In this document: piece after piece, positions 17,121 through 25,692 of the stretch
Layout: every line of letters begins with the position of its first letter
Numbering within the stretch: the first letter of the stretch is position 1
DNA from: Sciscionella marina DSM 45152
GTDB taxonomy: Bacteria > Actinomycetota > Actinomycetes > Mycobacteriales > Pseudonocardiaceae
Direction of reading: 5' to 3'
Assembly (NCBI RefSeq): GCF_000379465.1
Contig: NZ_KB905380.1
Span: 806,001-870,000, forward strand
DNA length: 64,000 nucleotides
Program-made: the position numbers and the translations under genes
The notes under the pieces: generated by a model
Seen by the model: only the letters and a program-made list of their open reading frames with translations
Databases searched by the model: none
Told to the model about the DNA's origin: nothing

Positions 17121-17432
17121 ATGGCAAGTACATTTGAAGTGCTGGCCGAGCCTCGCCGCCGGGAGATCCTCGATCTGCTGCGCGAAGGCGAACGCCAGGT
17201 CGGTGACCTCGTGGACCACCTCGAGCTGACCCAGCCCGCGGTCTCCAAGCACCTGCGGGTACTCCGCGAGGCCGGGCTCGTCGAGGTCCGCGCCGCGGCC
17301 CAGCGCCGCCTCTACCGGCTGCGCCCCGGACCGCTCGCCGAGATCGATTCCTGGCTCACCCCCTACCGCCGGTTCTGGGCCGACCGGCTGGACGACCTGG
17401 AAAACCACCTGGACACGATGGAGAACCCATGA
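17121..17432 (+). CDS. ArsR-family winged-helix repressor
   Basis: This 103-residue regulator has the canonical ArsR core: LAEPRRREILDLLREGERQV, VGDLVDHLELTQPAVSKHL (recognition helix) and a wing RRLYRLRPG. No metal-binding CxC motif is present. Members fused or coupled to SRPBCC proteins, as here (ATGA overlap, 17429-17432), form a known ArsR-SRPBCC module that senses organic ligands. It is probably autoregulatory. The transcript appears leaderless. Confidence 0.92.
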   Translation: MASTFEVLAEPRRREILDLLREGERQVGDLVDHLELTQPAVSKHLRVLREAGLVEVRAAAQRRLYRLRPGPLAEIDSWLTPYRRFWADRLDDLENHLDTMENP

Positions 17433-18355
17433 GCGAGGACCTCGGAACCCTGCATTCCCAAGGCGATGCCTATGTGCTGCGCTTCGAGCGCACACTGCGC
17501 CATCCGGTCGAGAAGGTCTGGCGCGCCGTGACCGAACCCGCCGAGATGGCGCACTGGTTCCCCGCGCAGGTGCGCACGGAACTGCGCGCCGGCGCGGCCA
17601 TGCGGTTCGCCTTCGACGGACACTTCGACCTCGGCGAACGGTTCGGCGAGGGCAAGGTCCTCGAATACGACCCGCCGAAGGTGTACGCGTTCCGCTGGGC
17701 GCACGAGACCTTCCGCATCGAGCTCATCCCGCACGATTCCGGCTGCGTGCTCGTGTTCAGCACCACGCTGCCGGGCACCGACACCACCTGCGATTTCCCC
17801 TCGGTCGCCCGCACCGCACCGGGCTGGCACGAATGCCTCGATGCGTTGCTCGCCCGGCTCGACGGCGCATCCGCCCCGCAACCGCGCGAGGACTTCGACC
17901 TCCCGCTCATCGAACGCTATGTGGAACGGTTCGGCCTCGCCGAGGGGACGGGCACCGCGACCGGGATCCGGTTCGAGCGCGACCTGATGCACGGGCACGA
18001 GAAGGTCTGGGCGAGCCTCACCGAGGGAACCGATCCGGAACCGGGTGACCAGCCACCGCTGCCCGCAACGCACGGTTACCTCACCCCCGGTCCGGTCACC
18101 GAGGCGGAACCGCGCCGGGTGCTCGAATACACCTGCGGCACCGGCCGGGTGCGCTTCGAACTGCGGGATCAGGAACCGATCGGCTGCCGGCTGGTGCTCA
18201 CCCAGACCGCTCCCGAGGACCGGGCGGCAGCACTCGCCGCCTGGCAGACTCACCTGGAGCTGTTGGTGGCCGCACTGCACGGCGACATCCGCTGCCCGTG
18301 GCCCAGCGAGCGCACCGAACAACTGCGTGAACGGTACGCCCGGACACTCTCGTAG
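17429..18355 (+). CDS. double SRPBCC (AHSA1/START-like) protein
   Basis: Two SRPBCC domains lie in tandem. Domain 1 (residues 1-150) runs LRFERTLRHPVEKVWRAVTEP to the closing helix GWHECLDALLARLDG. Domain 2 (170-285) runs IRFERDLMHGHEKVWASLTEG to AAWQTHLELLVAALHG. Such domains enclose a hydrophobic cavity and bind lipids or aromatics. Translational overlap with the ArsR gene suggests a ligand-handling partner. It lies between the FasR-like gene and fabD, and it is the complete relative of the two degenerate proteins at 12.8-14.8 kb. Confidence 0.82.
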   Translation: MSEDLGTLHSQGDAYVLRFERTLRHPVEKVWRAVTEPAEMAHWFPAQVRTELRAGAAMRFAFDGHFDLGERFGEGKVLEYDPPKVYAFRWAHETFRIELIPHDSGCVLVFSTTLPGTDTTCDFPSVARTAPGWHECLDALLARLDGASAPQPREDFDLPLIERYVERFGLAEGTGTATGIRFERDLMHGHEKVWASLTEGTDPEPGDQPPLPATHGYLTPGPVTEAEPRRVLEYTCGTGRVRFELRDQEPIGCRLVLTQTAPEDRAAALAAWQTHLELLVAALHGDIRCPWPSERTEQLRERYARTLS

Positions 18356-18542
18356 GTACGGAGCATGCCCGGGAACACTTGTCCTGCCACACTGCGCCGT
18401 CGGCGAGGTTCCTCCGCATGCCAGCGCGGCGCTGCTGCCGAGAGTCTGCCTTGCCGATCTCGGGCGCGGGTGCCCCGCAGGGTGCCGCCACGCCGGCTCC
18501 CGCTCGCAACGGGCGAGTGTCCCCGGATGCACTCTTAGAGGA

Positions 18543-18559
18543 TCCCCACAATGTCGGGA
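18543..18559. promoter_or_regulatory. palindrome in the fabD promoter region
   Basis: TCCCCACAATGTCGGGA is an 8-1-8 imperfect palindrome (7 of 8 pairs) in the 263-bp gap before fabD. Given the FasR-like gene upstream it is a candidate operator for that regulator (inference). No other ORF is credible in the gap. Confidence 0.45.
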
Positions 18560-18618
18560 GCCGGACTTGGTGACTGTCGGCATCCCGTGCACCGCGCCAC
18601 CGGGTGTTGGGTGGGTAT

Positions 18619-19527
18619 GTGATCGCATTGCTTGCCCCAGGACAGGGCTCCCAGGCGCCGGGCATGCTCACCTCGTGGCTCGAACTCGACGGGGTGGCGG
18701 CGCGGATCGAACGGTATTCCGCGGCGAGCGGACTGGATCTCGCCAGGCTCGGCACGGCCGCGGAGGCCGAGGAGATCACCGATACCGCCATCGCGCAGCC
18801 GCTGATCGTCACCGCGACCCTGCTCGGCTACGAGCACTCGGGTCAACTGCCCGCCGACGGACCCACCGCGGGACACTCGGTCGGTGAACTCGCCGCCGCG
18901 GCCATCGCCGGGGTGATCGGCGAAGAGGACGCCGTCGCACTCGCCGCGGCGCGCGGCAGGGAGATGGCCGCCGCGTGCGCGCTCGAACCGACCGGAATGG
19001 CCGCGGTCATGGGCGGCGAACAGGCCGAACTGCTCGACGCGCTCCCTGGACTCGACCTCATCGCCGCCAACCAGAACGGCGCTGGCCAGCTCGTGGTCGC
19101 CGGTGCGCTGGACAAGCTCGAACAGCTCGCCGAGCAGCGCCCCGGCGGGGTCCGGGTGAAGCAGCTCCAGGTCGCGGGCGCGTTCCACACCAAGTACATG
19201 GCCCCGGCCCAGGAAGCGTTCGCCGCGCACGCCGAACAGGTCGAGGTGCGCGATCCGGTGCGCCCGCTGCTGTCCAACCTGGACGGCACCGTGGTCAGCT
19301 CCGGGGACGAGTTCCGCCGCCGTCTCATCGAGCAGATCACCGCGCCCGTTCGCTGGGATCTGTGCATGGAAACCCTTGGCGCGCAAGGGATCAGCGCGGC
19401 AATCGAGTTCCCGCCCGCCGGGCCGCTCACCGGCCTGATCAAGCGCACCCTCAAGGAGGTCGCGCGGTTCCAGATGAAACAGCCGGACGCCGAAGGGATC
19501 GCCGAATTCGTGCGGGTGAACGCGTGA
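18619..19527 (+). CDS. fabD: malonyl-CoA:ACP transacylase
   Basis: FabD loads malonate onto ACP for type-II fatty-acid synthesis. The 302-residue protein shows ALLAPGQGSQAPGM, the nucleophile elbow AGHSVGELAAAA (catalytic Ser), a conserved Arg in AAARGREMA and AGAFHTKYM (catalytic His). It resembles mycobacterial FabD throughout. The GTG at 18619 (MIALLAPG...) matches the mycobacterial N-terminus. An upstream in-frame GTG at 18604 exists. It overlaps fabH by 4 bp, so the operon is translationally coupled. Confidence 0.95.
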   Translation: MIALLAPGQGSQAPGMLTSWLELDGVAARIERYSAASGLDLARLGTAAEAEEITDTAIAQPLIVTATLLGYEHSGQLPADGPTAGHSVGELAAAAIAGVIGEEDAVALAAARGREMAAACALEPTGMAAVMGGEQAELLDALPGLDLIAANQNGAGQLVVAGALDKLEQLAEQRPGGVRVKQLQVAGAFHTKYMAPAQEAFAAHAEQVEVRDPVRPLLSNLDGTVVSSGDEFRRRLIEQITAPVRWDLCMETLGAQGISAAIEFPPAGPLTGLIKRTLKEVARFQMKQPDAEGIAEFVRVNA

Positions 19528-20495
19528 AACTCAACCAGACACCGCGGGTGGACGCCACGCGGATCCTCGGCTTCGGCAGCTACCGTCCCGAGCGAGTGGT
19601 CACCAACGACGACCTCTCGGCGATCATGGACACCAACGACGAGTGGATCCGCACCAGGGTCGGGATCGTCGAGCGCCGGTTCGCGGACAAGGACCAGACG
19701 GTGCCCGATCTCGCGGTGATCGCCGGGAACCGCGCACTGGCCGATGCCGGGCTGAAGCCATCGGACATCGACACCGTGATCGTGGCGACCTGCACCATGC
19801 CGTGCGGGATCCCGAACGCGGCCGCCCAGGTGTCCAGCCGCATCGGCATCGAGAACAAGGGCGCCTTCGACCTCAACGCGGCCTGTGCCGGCTTCTGCTA
19901 CAGCATCGGCACGGCCTCGGATCTGGTCCGTGCGGGCACCGCGCGGCACGTGCTGGTGATCGGCGCGGAGAAGCTCACCGATTCCGTGGACCCCTACGAC
20001 CGGGCGAACGCGATCATCTTCGCGGACGGTTCGGCCGCCGCGGTGATCGGTCCGGCCGAGGAACCCGGAATCGGCCCGGTGGTCTGGGGCAGCGCGGGCG
20101 AGCTCGTGGACCTGATCTACATGCGCGAGGACCGCTACCTCTTCCAGGAGGGGCAGTCCGTGTTCCGCTGGGCCACCACCGCGATCGCCCCGATCGGCCT
20201 GCAGGCGATCGAGGCGGCGGGGATCACCCCGGCGGACATCGACGTACTCGTCCCGCACCAGGCGAACCTGCGCATCGTCGAGGCGATCGCCAAGAAGCTG
20301 CGGGCCAAGGGGGCGCGCCAGGACATGGTCGTCGCCGAGGACATCGTGACCTCGGGGAACACCTCCTCGGCTTCGATCCCGCTGGCGATCGACCGGATGC
20401 GCGCCGATGGGAAGATCCGCTCCGGGGACACCATGCTGCTCGTCGGTTTCGGTGCGGGGCTCTCCTATGCGGGACAGGTGGTGATCTGCCCGTGA
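19524..20495 (+). CDS. fabH: 3-oxoacyl-ACP synthase III
   Basis: FabH starts fatty-acid chains by condensing acyl-CoA with malonyl-ACP. The catalytic triad is visible: Cys in NAACAGFCYS, His in LVPHQANLRI and Asn in TSGNTSSASIP. Length is 323 residues. The GTG start overlaps the fabD stop codon (GTGA). It lacks the insertions of mycobacterial KAS III proteins outside this operon; primer preference cannot be read directly. Confidence 0.95.
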   Translation: MKLNQTPRVDATRILGFGSYRPERVVTNDDLSAIMDTNDEWIRTRVGIVERRFADKDQTVPDLAVIAGNRALADAGLKPSDIDTVIVATCTMPCGIPNAAAQVSSRIGIENKGAFDLNAACAGFCYSIGTASDLVRAGTARHVLVIGAEKLTDSVDPYDRANAIIFADGSAAAVIGPAEEPGIGPVVWGSAGELVDLIYMREDRYLFQEGQSVFRWATTAIAPIGLQAIEAAGITPADIDVLVPHQANLRIVEAIAKKLRAKGARQDMVVAEDIVTSGNTSSASIPLAIDRMRADGKIRSGDTMLLVGFGAGLSYAGQVVICP

Positions 20496-20589
20496 AAACC
20501 GGGAAACCCGGATACGAGATGATCGACCGGCAAGCGAATCGGCCATCCGGCCGGATCTGAAGAGAAACACGCGAGAAGGGAACCAAACC

Positions 20590-20832
20590 GTGGCGAGCAA
20601 CGAGGAAATCCTGTCCGGACTCGGCGAGATCGTCGAGGAGGTCGCCGGCGTCTCCGCCGATGAGGTCACCGAGGAGAAGTCCTTCGTGGACGACCTGGAC
20701 ATCGACTCGCTGTCCATGGTGGAGATCGCCGTGCAGGCCGAGGACAAGTTCGGGGTGAAGATTCCGGACGATGAACTGGCCAACCTGAAGACCGTGGGCG
20801 ACGCGGTGTCCTACGTCGCCAAGAACTCATGA
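20590..20832 (+). CDS. acpP: acyl carrier protein (AcpP/AcpM-like)
   Basis: The 80-residue acidic protein has the phosphopantetheine attachment site Ser in DDLDIDSLSMVEI. It carries growing acyl chains in FAS-II. The GTG start follows AGAAGGGAA. It lacks the long C-terminal extension of mycobacterial AcpM, so typical fatty-acid rather than meromycolate synthesis is expected. It overlaps the next gene by 4 bp (ATGA). Confidence 0.95.
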   Translation: MASNEEILSGLGEIVEEVAGVSADEVTEEKSFVDDLDIDSLSMVEIAVQAEDKFGVKIPDDELANLKTVGDAVSYVAKNS

Positions 20833-22073
20833 CAAACACTGAAATCGTCGTCACCGGGCTGGGGGCCATGACCCCGCTCGGTGACGACGTCCAGACCACG
20901 TGGGACGGATTGGTTTCGGCGCGCACCGGCGTCCGCAGGGTCACCGACGGCTGGGTCGAGCAGTACGACCTGCCGACCAAGATCGCGGCCCCGCTCGCCG
21001 TCGAGCCGACCGACATCCTGCCGCGGGTGCAGGCCAGGCGGCTCGACCGGGCGGCCCAGACCGCGATCATCGCCGCACGCCAGGCGTGGACGGACGCGGG
21101 TTACGACACGCCGAGCGAGGAACACCACGACGTGGAGCCCGAGCGGCTCGGCGTGGTGATCGGCACCGGCATCGGCGGCCCGCACACCCTGCTCGCCCAG
21201 GACGATCTGCTCGAGCAGAACGGGCTGCGCAAGGTCTCCCCGCTCACCGTCCCGATGCTGATGGCGAACGCCTCGGCCGCTCAGGTCTCGATCGAGATCG
21301 GCGCGCGGGCCGGTGTGCACTCCCCCGCCTCGGCCTGTGCCTCCGGTGCGGAGGGCATCGCCACCGCGGCGATGATGATCGAGTCCGGGCGGGCCGATGT
21401 GGTCGTCGCGGGCGGTACCGAAGCGTGCATCCACCCGATCACCGTCGCGGGATTCGTGCAGGCGCGCACCCTGTCCTCGAACGAGGACCCGGAGGCCGCC
21501 TCGCGCCCGTTCGACACCTCCCGGGACGGGTTCGTGCTCGGCGAGGGGGCGGGCATCGTGATCCTCGAACGCGCCGAGCACGCACGTGCCCGGGGCGCCC
21601 GGATCTACGGACAGCTGCGCGGGTACGGCATCACCTCGGACGCGTACCACATCACCGGTAACCACCCGGACGGCATCGGCCAGATCGGCGCCATGCAGCA
21701 GGCGATCCACTCCGCGGGGCTCACCGCGAACGACGTGGGACACGTCAACGCGCACGCCACCTCCACGGTGGTCGGCGATGTCGGCGAAGCACGGGCCATC
21801 AGCAAAGCGGTCGGCGACCACCCGGTGGTCACCGCGCCCAAGGGCTCGCTCGGTCACCTCGTCGGCGGGGCGGGCGCGGTGGAGAGCATCGCCACGCTGC
21901 TCTCGCTGCGGGACGGGATCATCCCCCCGACCAGGAACCTGGTCGAGCTCGACCCGAAGATCGAGCTGGATGTCGTCTCCGGCGAGGCACGCAAGACCGA
22001 TGTGACCGCAGCGATCAACAACTCGTTCGGGTTCGGCGGGCACAACGTCGCCCTGCTGTTCACCAAGGACTGA
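20829..22073 (+). CDS. fabF: 3-oxoacyl-ACP synthase II (KasA/FabF)
   Basis: This elongating condensing enzyme of FAS-II has 414 residues. The catalytic Cys lies in SACASGAEGIA, the two His in NAHATSTVVGD and KGSLGHLVGGAGA, and the closing GFGGHNVALLF is typical. Start overlaps acpP. Unlike mycobacteria, no second KAS or accD6 gene follows; a GC-rich hairpin ends the operon. Confidence 0.95.
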   Translation: MTNTEIVVTGLGAMTPLGDDVQTTWDGLVSARTGVRRVTDGWVEQYDLPTKIAAPLAVEPTDILPRVQARRLDRAAQTAIIAARQAWTDAGYDTPSEEHHDVEPERLGVVIGTGIGGPHTLLAQDDLLEQNGLRKVSPLTVPMLMANASAAQVSIEIGARAGVHSPASACASGAEGIATAAMMIESGRADVVVAGGTEACIHPITVAGFVQARTLSSNEDPEAASRPFDTSRDGFVLGEGAGIVILERAEHARARGARIYGQLRGYGITSDAYHITGNHPDGIGQIGAMQQAIHSAGLTANDVGHVNAHATSTVVGDVGEARAISKAVGDHPVVTAPKGSLGHLVGGAGAVESIATLLSLRDGIIPPTRNLVELDPKIELDVVSGEARKTDVTAAINNSFGFGGHNVALLFTKD

Positions 22074-22081
22074 GGCCACGA

Positions 22082-22132
22082 CGCGCGGGGGTGGTGGCGG
22101 CCCCGTCGACCACGGTCGCCACGCCCCGCGCG
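22082..22132. terminator. long GC-rich hairpin ending the fab operon
   Basis: CGCGCGGGG at 22082-22090 and following bases pair with CGCCACGCCCCGCGCG (22117-22132), with a small internal mismatch. It lies between converging genes and can serve both. Confidence 0.6.
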
Positions 22133-22161
22133 ATCAGTACCGGCCGGTCAGCGTCGGTCGT

Positions 22162-22761
22162 TCAGCACTGGTCGTGCTGCGGCGAGGCGCCCGCCTGCCC
22201 GGAGTCGAGTTTCCACTCCCCGCGCTCGAGCGCGAAGGGATACACCACCCGCCAGCGGATGCACTGGTGCGGGAAATCCGCCGGTGCATCCCGCGGATTC
22301 TGCGCCGAAGTGAAACTCAGCAGCACCCGCAGTGACCCCGGCCCCACGCGCTCGATGCGGTAGACGGTGATACTGCCGTCCTTGGTGCTGCGGTACTCCT
22401 GCTTCCACTGCGCGCGGGTCTTGTCCTCGGCCCGGTCCGTGGTCACCGCGCGCAACCAGTCGGTATAGGACCCCTCGTTGATCGAGTTGAAGTAGGTCTG
22501 CAGCGCGTCCCGCACCCGTGCCCCGTCCGGATGGGCCGCGGCATCGGTGGACATGCTCACCACGGGCGATCCCGGAGCCGCGCCGTTCTTCGACGGGCTC
22601 GGCTCACTCGGGGTGATCGGCGTGGCCACCCGGGTCGGCAGTACATACCACCCCCTGGTCAGCAGCCCCGCCGCGAGCGCGACGACCACCGCGAACAACA
22701 CGGCGGCGAACAACCACGGCTGACTGGTGCCGCGCGCACGGTTTCCACTCGATCCTGGCAC
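22162..22761 (-). CDS. membrane-anchored NTF2-like extracytoplasmic protein
   Basis: A short basic N-terminus (GNRARGTSQP) is followed by one transmembrane helix (LFAAVLFAVVVALAAGLL), a Pro/Ser linker and a domain of about 110 residues starting RVRDALQTYFNSINEGSY. That domain has the helix-then-sheet pattern of NTF2-like (DUF4878-type) folds. Two cysteines near the end could pair outside the cell. The GTG at 22761 is chosen because upstream sequence is antisense to DUF3145-type coding. The function is unknown. Confidence 0.65.
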   Translation of the reverse strand: MPGSSGNRARGTSQPWLFAAVLFAVVVALAAGLLTRGWYVLPTRVATPITPSEPSPSKNGAAPGSPVVSMSTDAAAHPDGARVRDALQTYFNSINEGSYTDWLRAVTTDRAEDKTRAQWKQEYRSTKDGSITVYRIERVGPGSLRVLLSFTSAQNPRDAPADFPHQCIRWRVVYPFALERGEWKLDSGQAGASPQHDQC

Positions 22762-22783
22762 GGTCCCGAGCGTACCGAGGTGG

Positions 22784-23287
22784 TCAGCCCACTCGGTGCA
22801 GCCAGGTGACCGGCTGGCCGTCGCCCGCCCTCCGATAGGGCTCGAGCGCCTCGTCCCACGCCGCGCCGAGCAGTTCGTCGACCTTGTGCGCGAAGGCCGC
22901 ACCGGAGCTCGCGGCCACCGCGAGGGCGCGCAGCTGATCCTCACCGGCGACGATGTCACCGTTCGCCGAGGTGGCCCCGTGCCAGAGGCCGAGTCCGGGC
23001 ACGTGGCAGTAGCGGATGCCGTCCACTCCGGGGCTGGGGTCCTCGGTGACCTCGAACCGGGTCATCGGCCACGCCTTGAGGGCAGCGACGATCCGCGCCG
23101 CGGTCCCCGCTTCACCGGACCAGGCGCAGTGCGCGCGCAACTGACCCGCGGCGGCCGGCTGTGCCGACCACTGCAGGTTCGCGCGTACGCCGATGGTGCC
23201 GCCGATCGCCCACTCGACGTGCGGACAGACCGCGGACGGCGAGGAGTGGACGTACACGACTCCACCGGTTGTTTTCCGTGTGCTCAC
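22784..23287 (-). CDS. DUF3145 protein
   Basis: The 167-residue cytosolic protein begins STRKTTGGVVYVHSSPSAVC and contains HVEWAIGG, LRAHCAWSGEAGTAARI and RYCHVPGLGLWHG, all DUF3145 features. The family is confined to actinobacteria and is commonly located next to the fabF end of the FAS-II operon (for example in Streptomyces), so a link to lipid synthesis is suspected but unproven. Confidence 0.88.
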   Translation of the reverse strand: MSTRKTTGGVVYVHSSPSAVCPHVEWAIGGTIGVRANLQWSAQPAAAGQLRAHCAWSGEAGTAARIVAALKAWPMTRFEVTEDPSPGVDGIRYCHVPGLGLWHGATSANGDIVAGEDQLRALAVAASSGAAFAHKVDELLGAAWDEALEPYRRAGDGQPVTWLHRVG

Positions 23288-23478
23288 GGTTGACCTCCGC
23301 TGCTCGACGAGGGACGTCTTCCCCTACTCCCTGGCCGGCTCACGACGGGCGCGCGCGAACACGTGTGCCTATTGTGCCTCCTGTTCCCCCTGTTGCGCCA
23401 GTTGAAGTACCCACGCTACCGGCGCGTGCACTCCCGGCTCACCCGTACGGCGGATAGGATGCTCGCGGAGGTGGACAG

Positions 23479-24744
23479 GTGCGTATCCTGCGAATCGGCA
23501 CGCCCGAGACGAAGGCCAGCCAGAATGTGCACGCCGCACTCGTTTCCTGGCGCCGGGGCGAGCAGGTCCGCGGCGGCATCGCGCTGATCGGTACGAAACC
23601 ACCGGGATGCAAGCGCATGGCGGACGCGGTGCTGGTGCTGCCACGCGGGATGCTCGTGGTCGTCGGGGTCGATCTGCCCGATCCGGCGAAGCGGCTCGAG
23701 GCACCGGTCGACGGTCCGTGGCTCGCCGACGGCTGGCCGCTGATCGACGACAACGCCGCGGGCGCGGTCAATCCCGCCCACAAGGCCCTGAACACGGCCA
23801 GCGCCGCGGTGCGTTCCCTCGGCGCACTGCTCGGCGAACCCCTGACCTCCTGCGCGGTGCTCGCGGTCGGCCCGTACGCGGGCGAGGTCATCACCCCGCC
23901 CGCCGATCTGGCGCGCGGGATCCGGGTGCTGTTCCCGGAGCCGGGCAGCCTGCGCGAGGCCGCCGATCAGCTCGGTGGCGAGGTGTTCACCTACGAGCAG
24001 GTGCGCAGGATGCTCGCCACGCTCGCCCCGCAGGAACCCGTGCTCTCCGATGCCGCGCTGCACGAGGAGGGTTTCGTCGAGCACCGGCCCGGCCCGCCCG
24101 CGCCCGTCCGGGAGGCTCCCCCGCAGCAGGCCCAGCTGGTCACCACGATGCACCGGCCGGAGCAGGAACGGCCCTGGTGGCGGCGCAAACCGAGCTGGCT
24201 GCCGTTCGCGCTCGGCGGAGTGCTCGCGGTCGGCGCGCCCGGCCTGATCCTGCTCGCGGGCGGCGGCACATCCACACCGGCCTCGGCGACCGGCGGCCCT
24301 CCCCCGGTGACCGTGGACGGCAGCACCTATCACCGGGTGAGCGCGGACACCACACCCGACTGCGCCGCGCACGCCTACGGCGATTCGCAACCGGCCCTGC
24401 AGCAGGCACCGTGCACCCGCCTGGCGCGCGCGGTGTACGCGAGCAAAGCCGGGGAACGCGCCGCCTCCGTCGCACTGGCCACGGTGACCTTCGGGGAACC
24501 GGACGCGGCGCGGCGGTTCCACGAGACGGCGGCAAAACCCGGGGCGGGCGGGATCACCGACCTGGTCGCCGAGGGACGACACTGGGCGGGGGCGCCGCGT
24601 TCCTTCGACGATGCCGCCTTCACCACCCTGCGCGACGGCGCCCGGGTGCGCATCGGACAGGCCGTGTACACCGTGGGGAAATCCGATCCGGACGATCCCG
24701 CGCTGACCAAGCTGGCCACCGATGCACTGCACCTGCCCGGCTGA
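23479..24744 (+). CDS. unknown single-pass membrane protein
   Basis: I do not recognise the family. The 421-residue protein has a cytosolic N-terminal domain (1-190) beginning RILRIGTPETKASQNVHAAL and a Pro/Gln-rich stretch. A basic WRRKPS segment and one helix (SWLPFALGGVLAVGAPGLILL, about 231-251) follow. The extracytoplasmic domain has two cysteines (about 297 and 313) and DUF3558-like spacing around a duplicated FGEPDAARRFHE segment. The GTG start follows GCGGAGG. A cell-envelope sensor or carrier role is possible, without direct support. Confidence 0.6.
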   Translation: MRILRIGTPETKASQNVHAALVSWRRGEQVRGGIALIGTKPPGCKRMADAVLVLPRGMLVVVGVDLPDPAKRLEAPVDGPWLADGWPLIDDNAAGAVNPAHKALNTASAAVRSLGALLGEPLTSCAVLAVGPYAGEVITPPADLARGIRVLFPEPGSLREAADQLGGEVFTYEQVRRMLATLAPQEPVLSDAALHEEGFVEHRPGPPAPVREAPPQQAQLVTTMHRPEQERPWWRRKPSWLPFALGGVLAVGAPGLILLAGGGTSTPASATGGPPPVTVDGSTYHRVSADTTPDCAAHAYGDSQPALQQAPCTRLARAVYASKAGERAASVALATVTFGEPDAARRFHETAAKPGAGGITDLVAEGRHWAGAPRSFDDAAFTTLRDGARVRIGQAVYTVGKSDPDDPALTKLATDALHLPG

Positions 24745-24789
24745 GTCCGTATCCCATCGGCGGAGCCGCTTCCATCACCCATGTTCCGG

Positions 24790-25653
24790 CTAGTCCGCGG
24801 GCAGCAGCCGGGGTGAGGGCTCGGCCTCGGCGCCGAGCCTGCGCAGCGCGGCGAGAATTCCGGGACCGTGCCCGAGGAACGGAGTGCGCGAGGGCGCGAG
24901 CAGCGCCAGTCCGCGCAGTGCGCGCAGCAGGGCGAGCGCGGCCGGGCGTGGATACGGCTGGAATCCGTAGAGCCGGATCGCCCAGCCGGGAAGCAGCGAA
25001 TAGGCCAGGTGCCCGAGCAGCCGCTCGTAGACACCGAGGCCGAGGCGCAGCGCCCCGTCGAGCGGGGGCCGGTGCAGGAACTCGTAGATCTCCAGCGCGT
25101 CCGGGGTCGCCGCGAGTTCGGGACGCAGCCGCGCGAAGTACCGGCGGATGCCGGCGACCGAACCCGGCACGCCCTCCTCGTCCAGGCCGACGAGCGCGGC
25201 GACGGCGCGCTGCTCGCGGAAGTAGCGGTCGAGCTGCGGCCCGGTCAGCCGCATCCCCGCAAGACGGACCATATCGACGAACGAGACCACCTCGGCGCAG
25301 TGCACCCAGCACAGCAGTTCCGGTTCATCGATCCGGAACTGCTCTCCGGTTACCGGATCGGTCGCGCGCAGCCGCTCGTGGATCGCCCGCACCCGCGCGC
25401 CCGCCGCGTGCGCCTGTCCGGTGGTTCCGTAGGTGGTGACGTCGACGTACTGGCCGGTGCGCCGCAGCCGCCCGAGCGGATCAGTGCGGTAGTCGGAGTT
25501 CTGCACGACCCCTGCGACCGCCCTCGGATGCAGTGCCTGCAGAAAGAGGCTGCGGATACCGCCGACCCACATGGCCGGGTCCGCATGCACCTGCCAGGTG
25601 ACGCTGTGCGGTCCCACCAGCCCGGCGTCGGCCTGTTCGAGCGTTTCGGTCAT
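24790..25653 (-). CDS. MpaB-type oxygenase (DUF2236)
   Basis: The 287-residue protein belongs to the DUF2236/latex-clearing (MpaB/Lcp-like) family of heme-binding oxygenases. Typical stretches are LQALHPRAVAGVVQNSDYR, RVRAIHERLR, ELLCWVHCAEVVSF and YFREQRAVAALVG. The substrate is unknown. Start at the ATG 25653 (GGGAGCGGGG upstream) rather than the TTG at 25671. It is followed on the same strand by no close partner; the TetR gene upstream may control it. Confidence 0.85.
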   Translation of the reverse strand: MTETLEQADAGLVGPHSVTWQVHADPAMWVGGIRSLFLQALHPRAVAGVVQNSDYRTDPLGRLRRTGQYVDVTTYGTTGQAHAAGARVRAIHERLRATDPVTGEQFRIDEPELLCWVHCAEVVSFVDMVRLAGMRLTGPQLDRYFREQRAVAALVGLDEEGVPGSVAGIRRYFARLRPELAATPDALEIYEFLHRPPLDGALRLGLGVYERLLGHLAYSLLPGWAIRLYGFQPYPRPAALALLRALRGLALLAPSRTPFLGHGPGILAALRRLGAEAEPSPRLLPAD

Positions 25654-25692
25654 GCCCCGCTCCCAAGACAAGTCACCTCGGACTGTCTCAGG

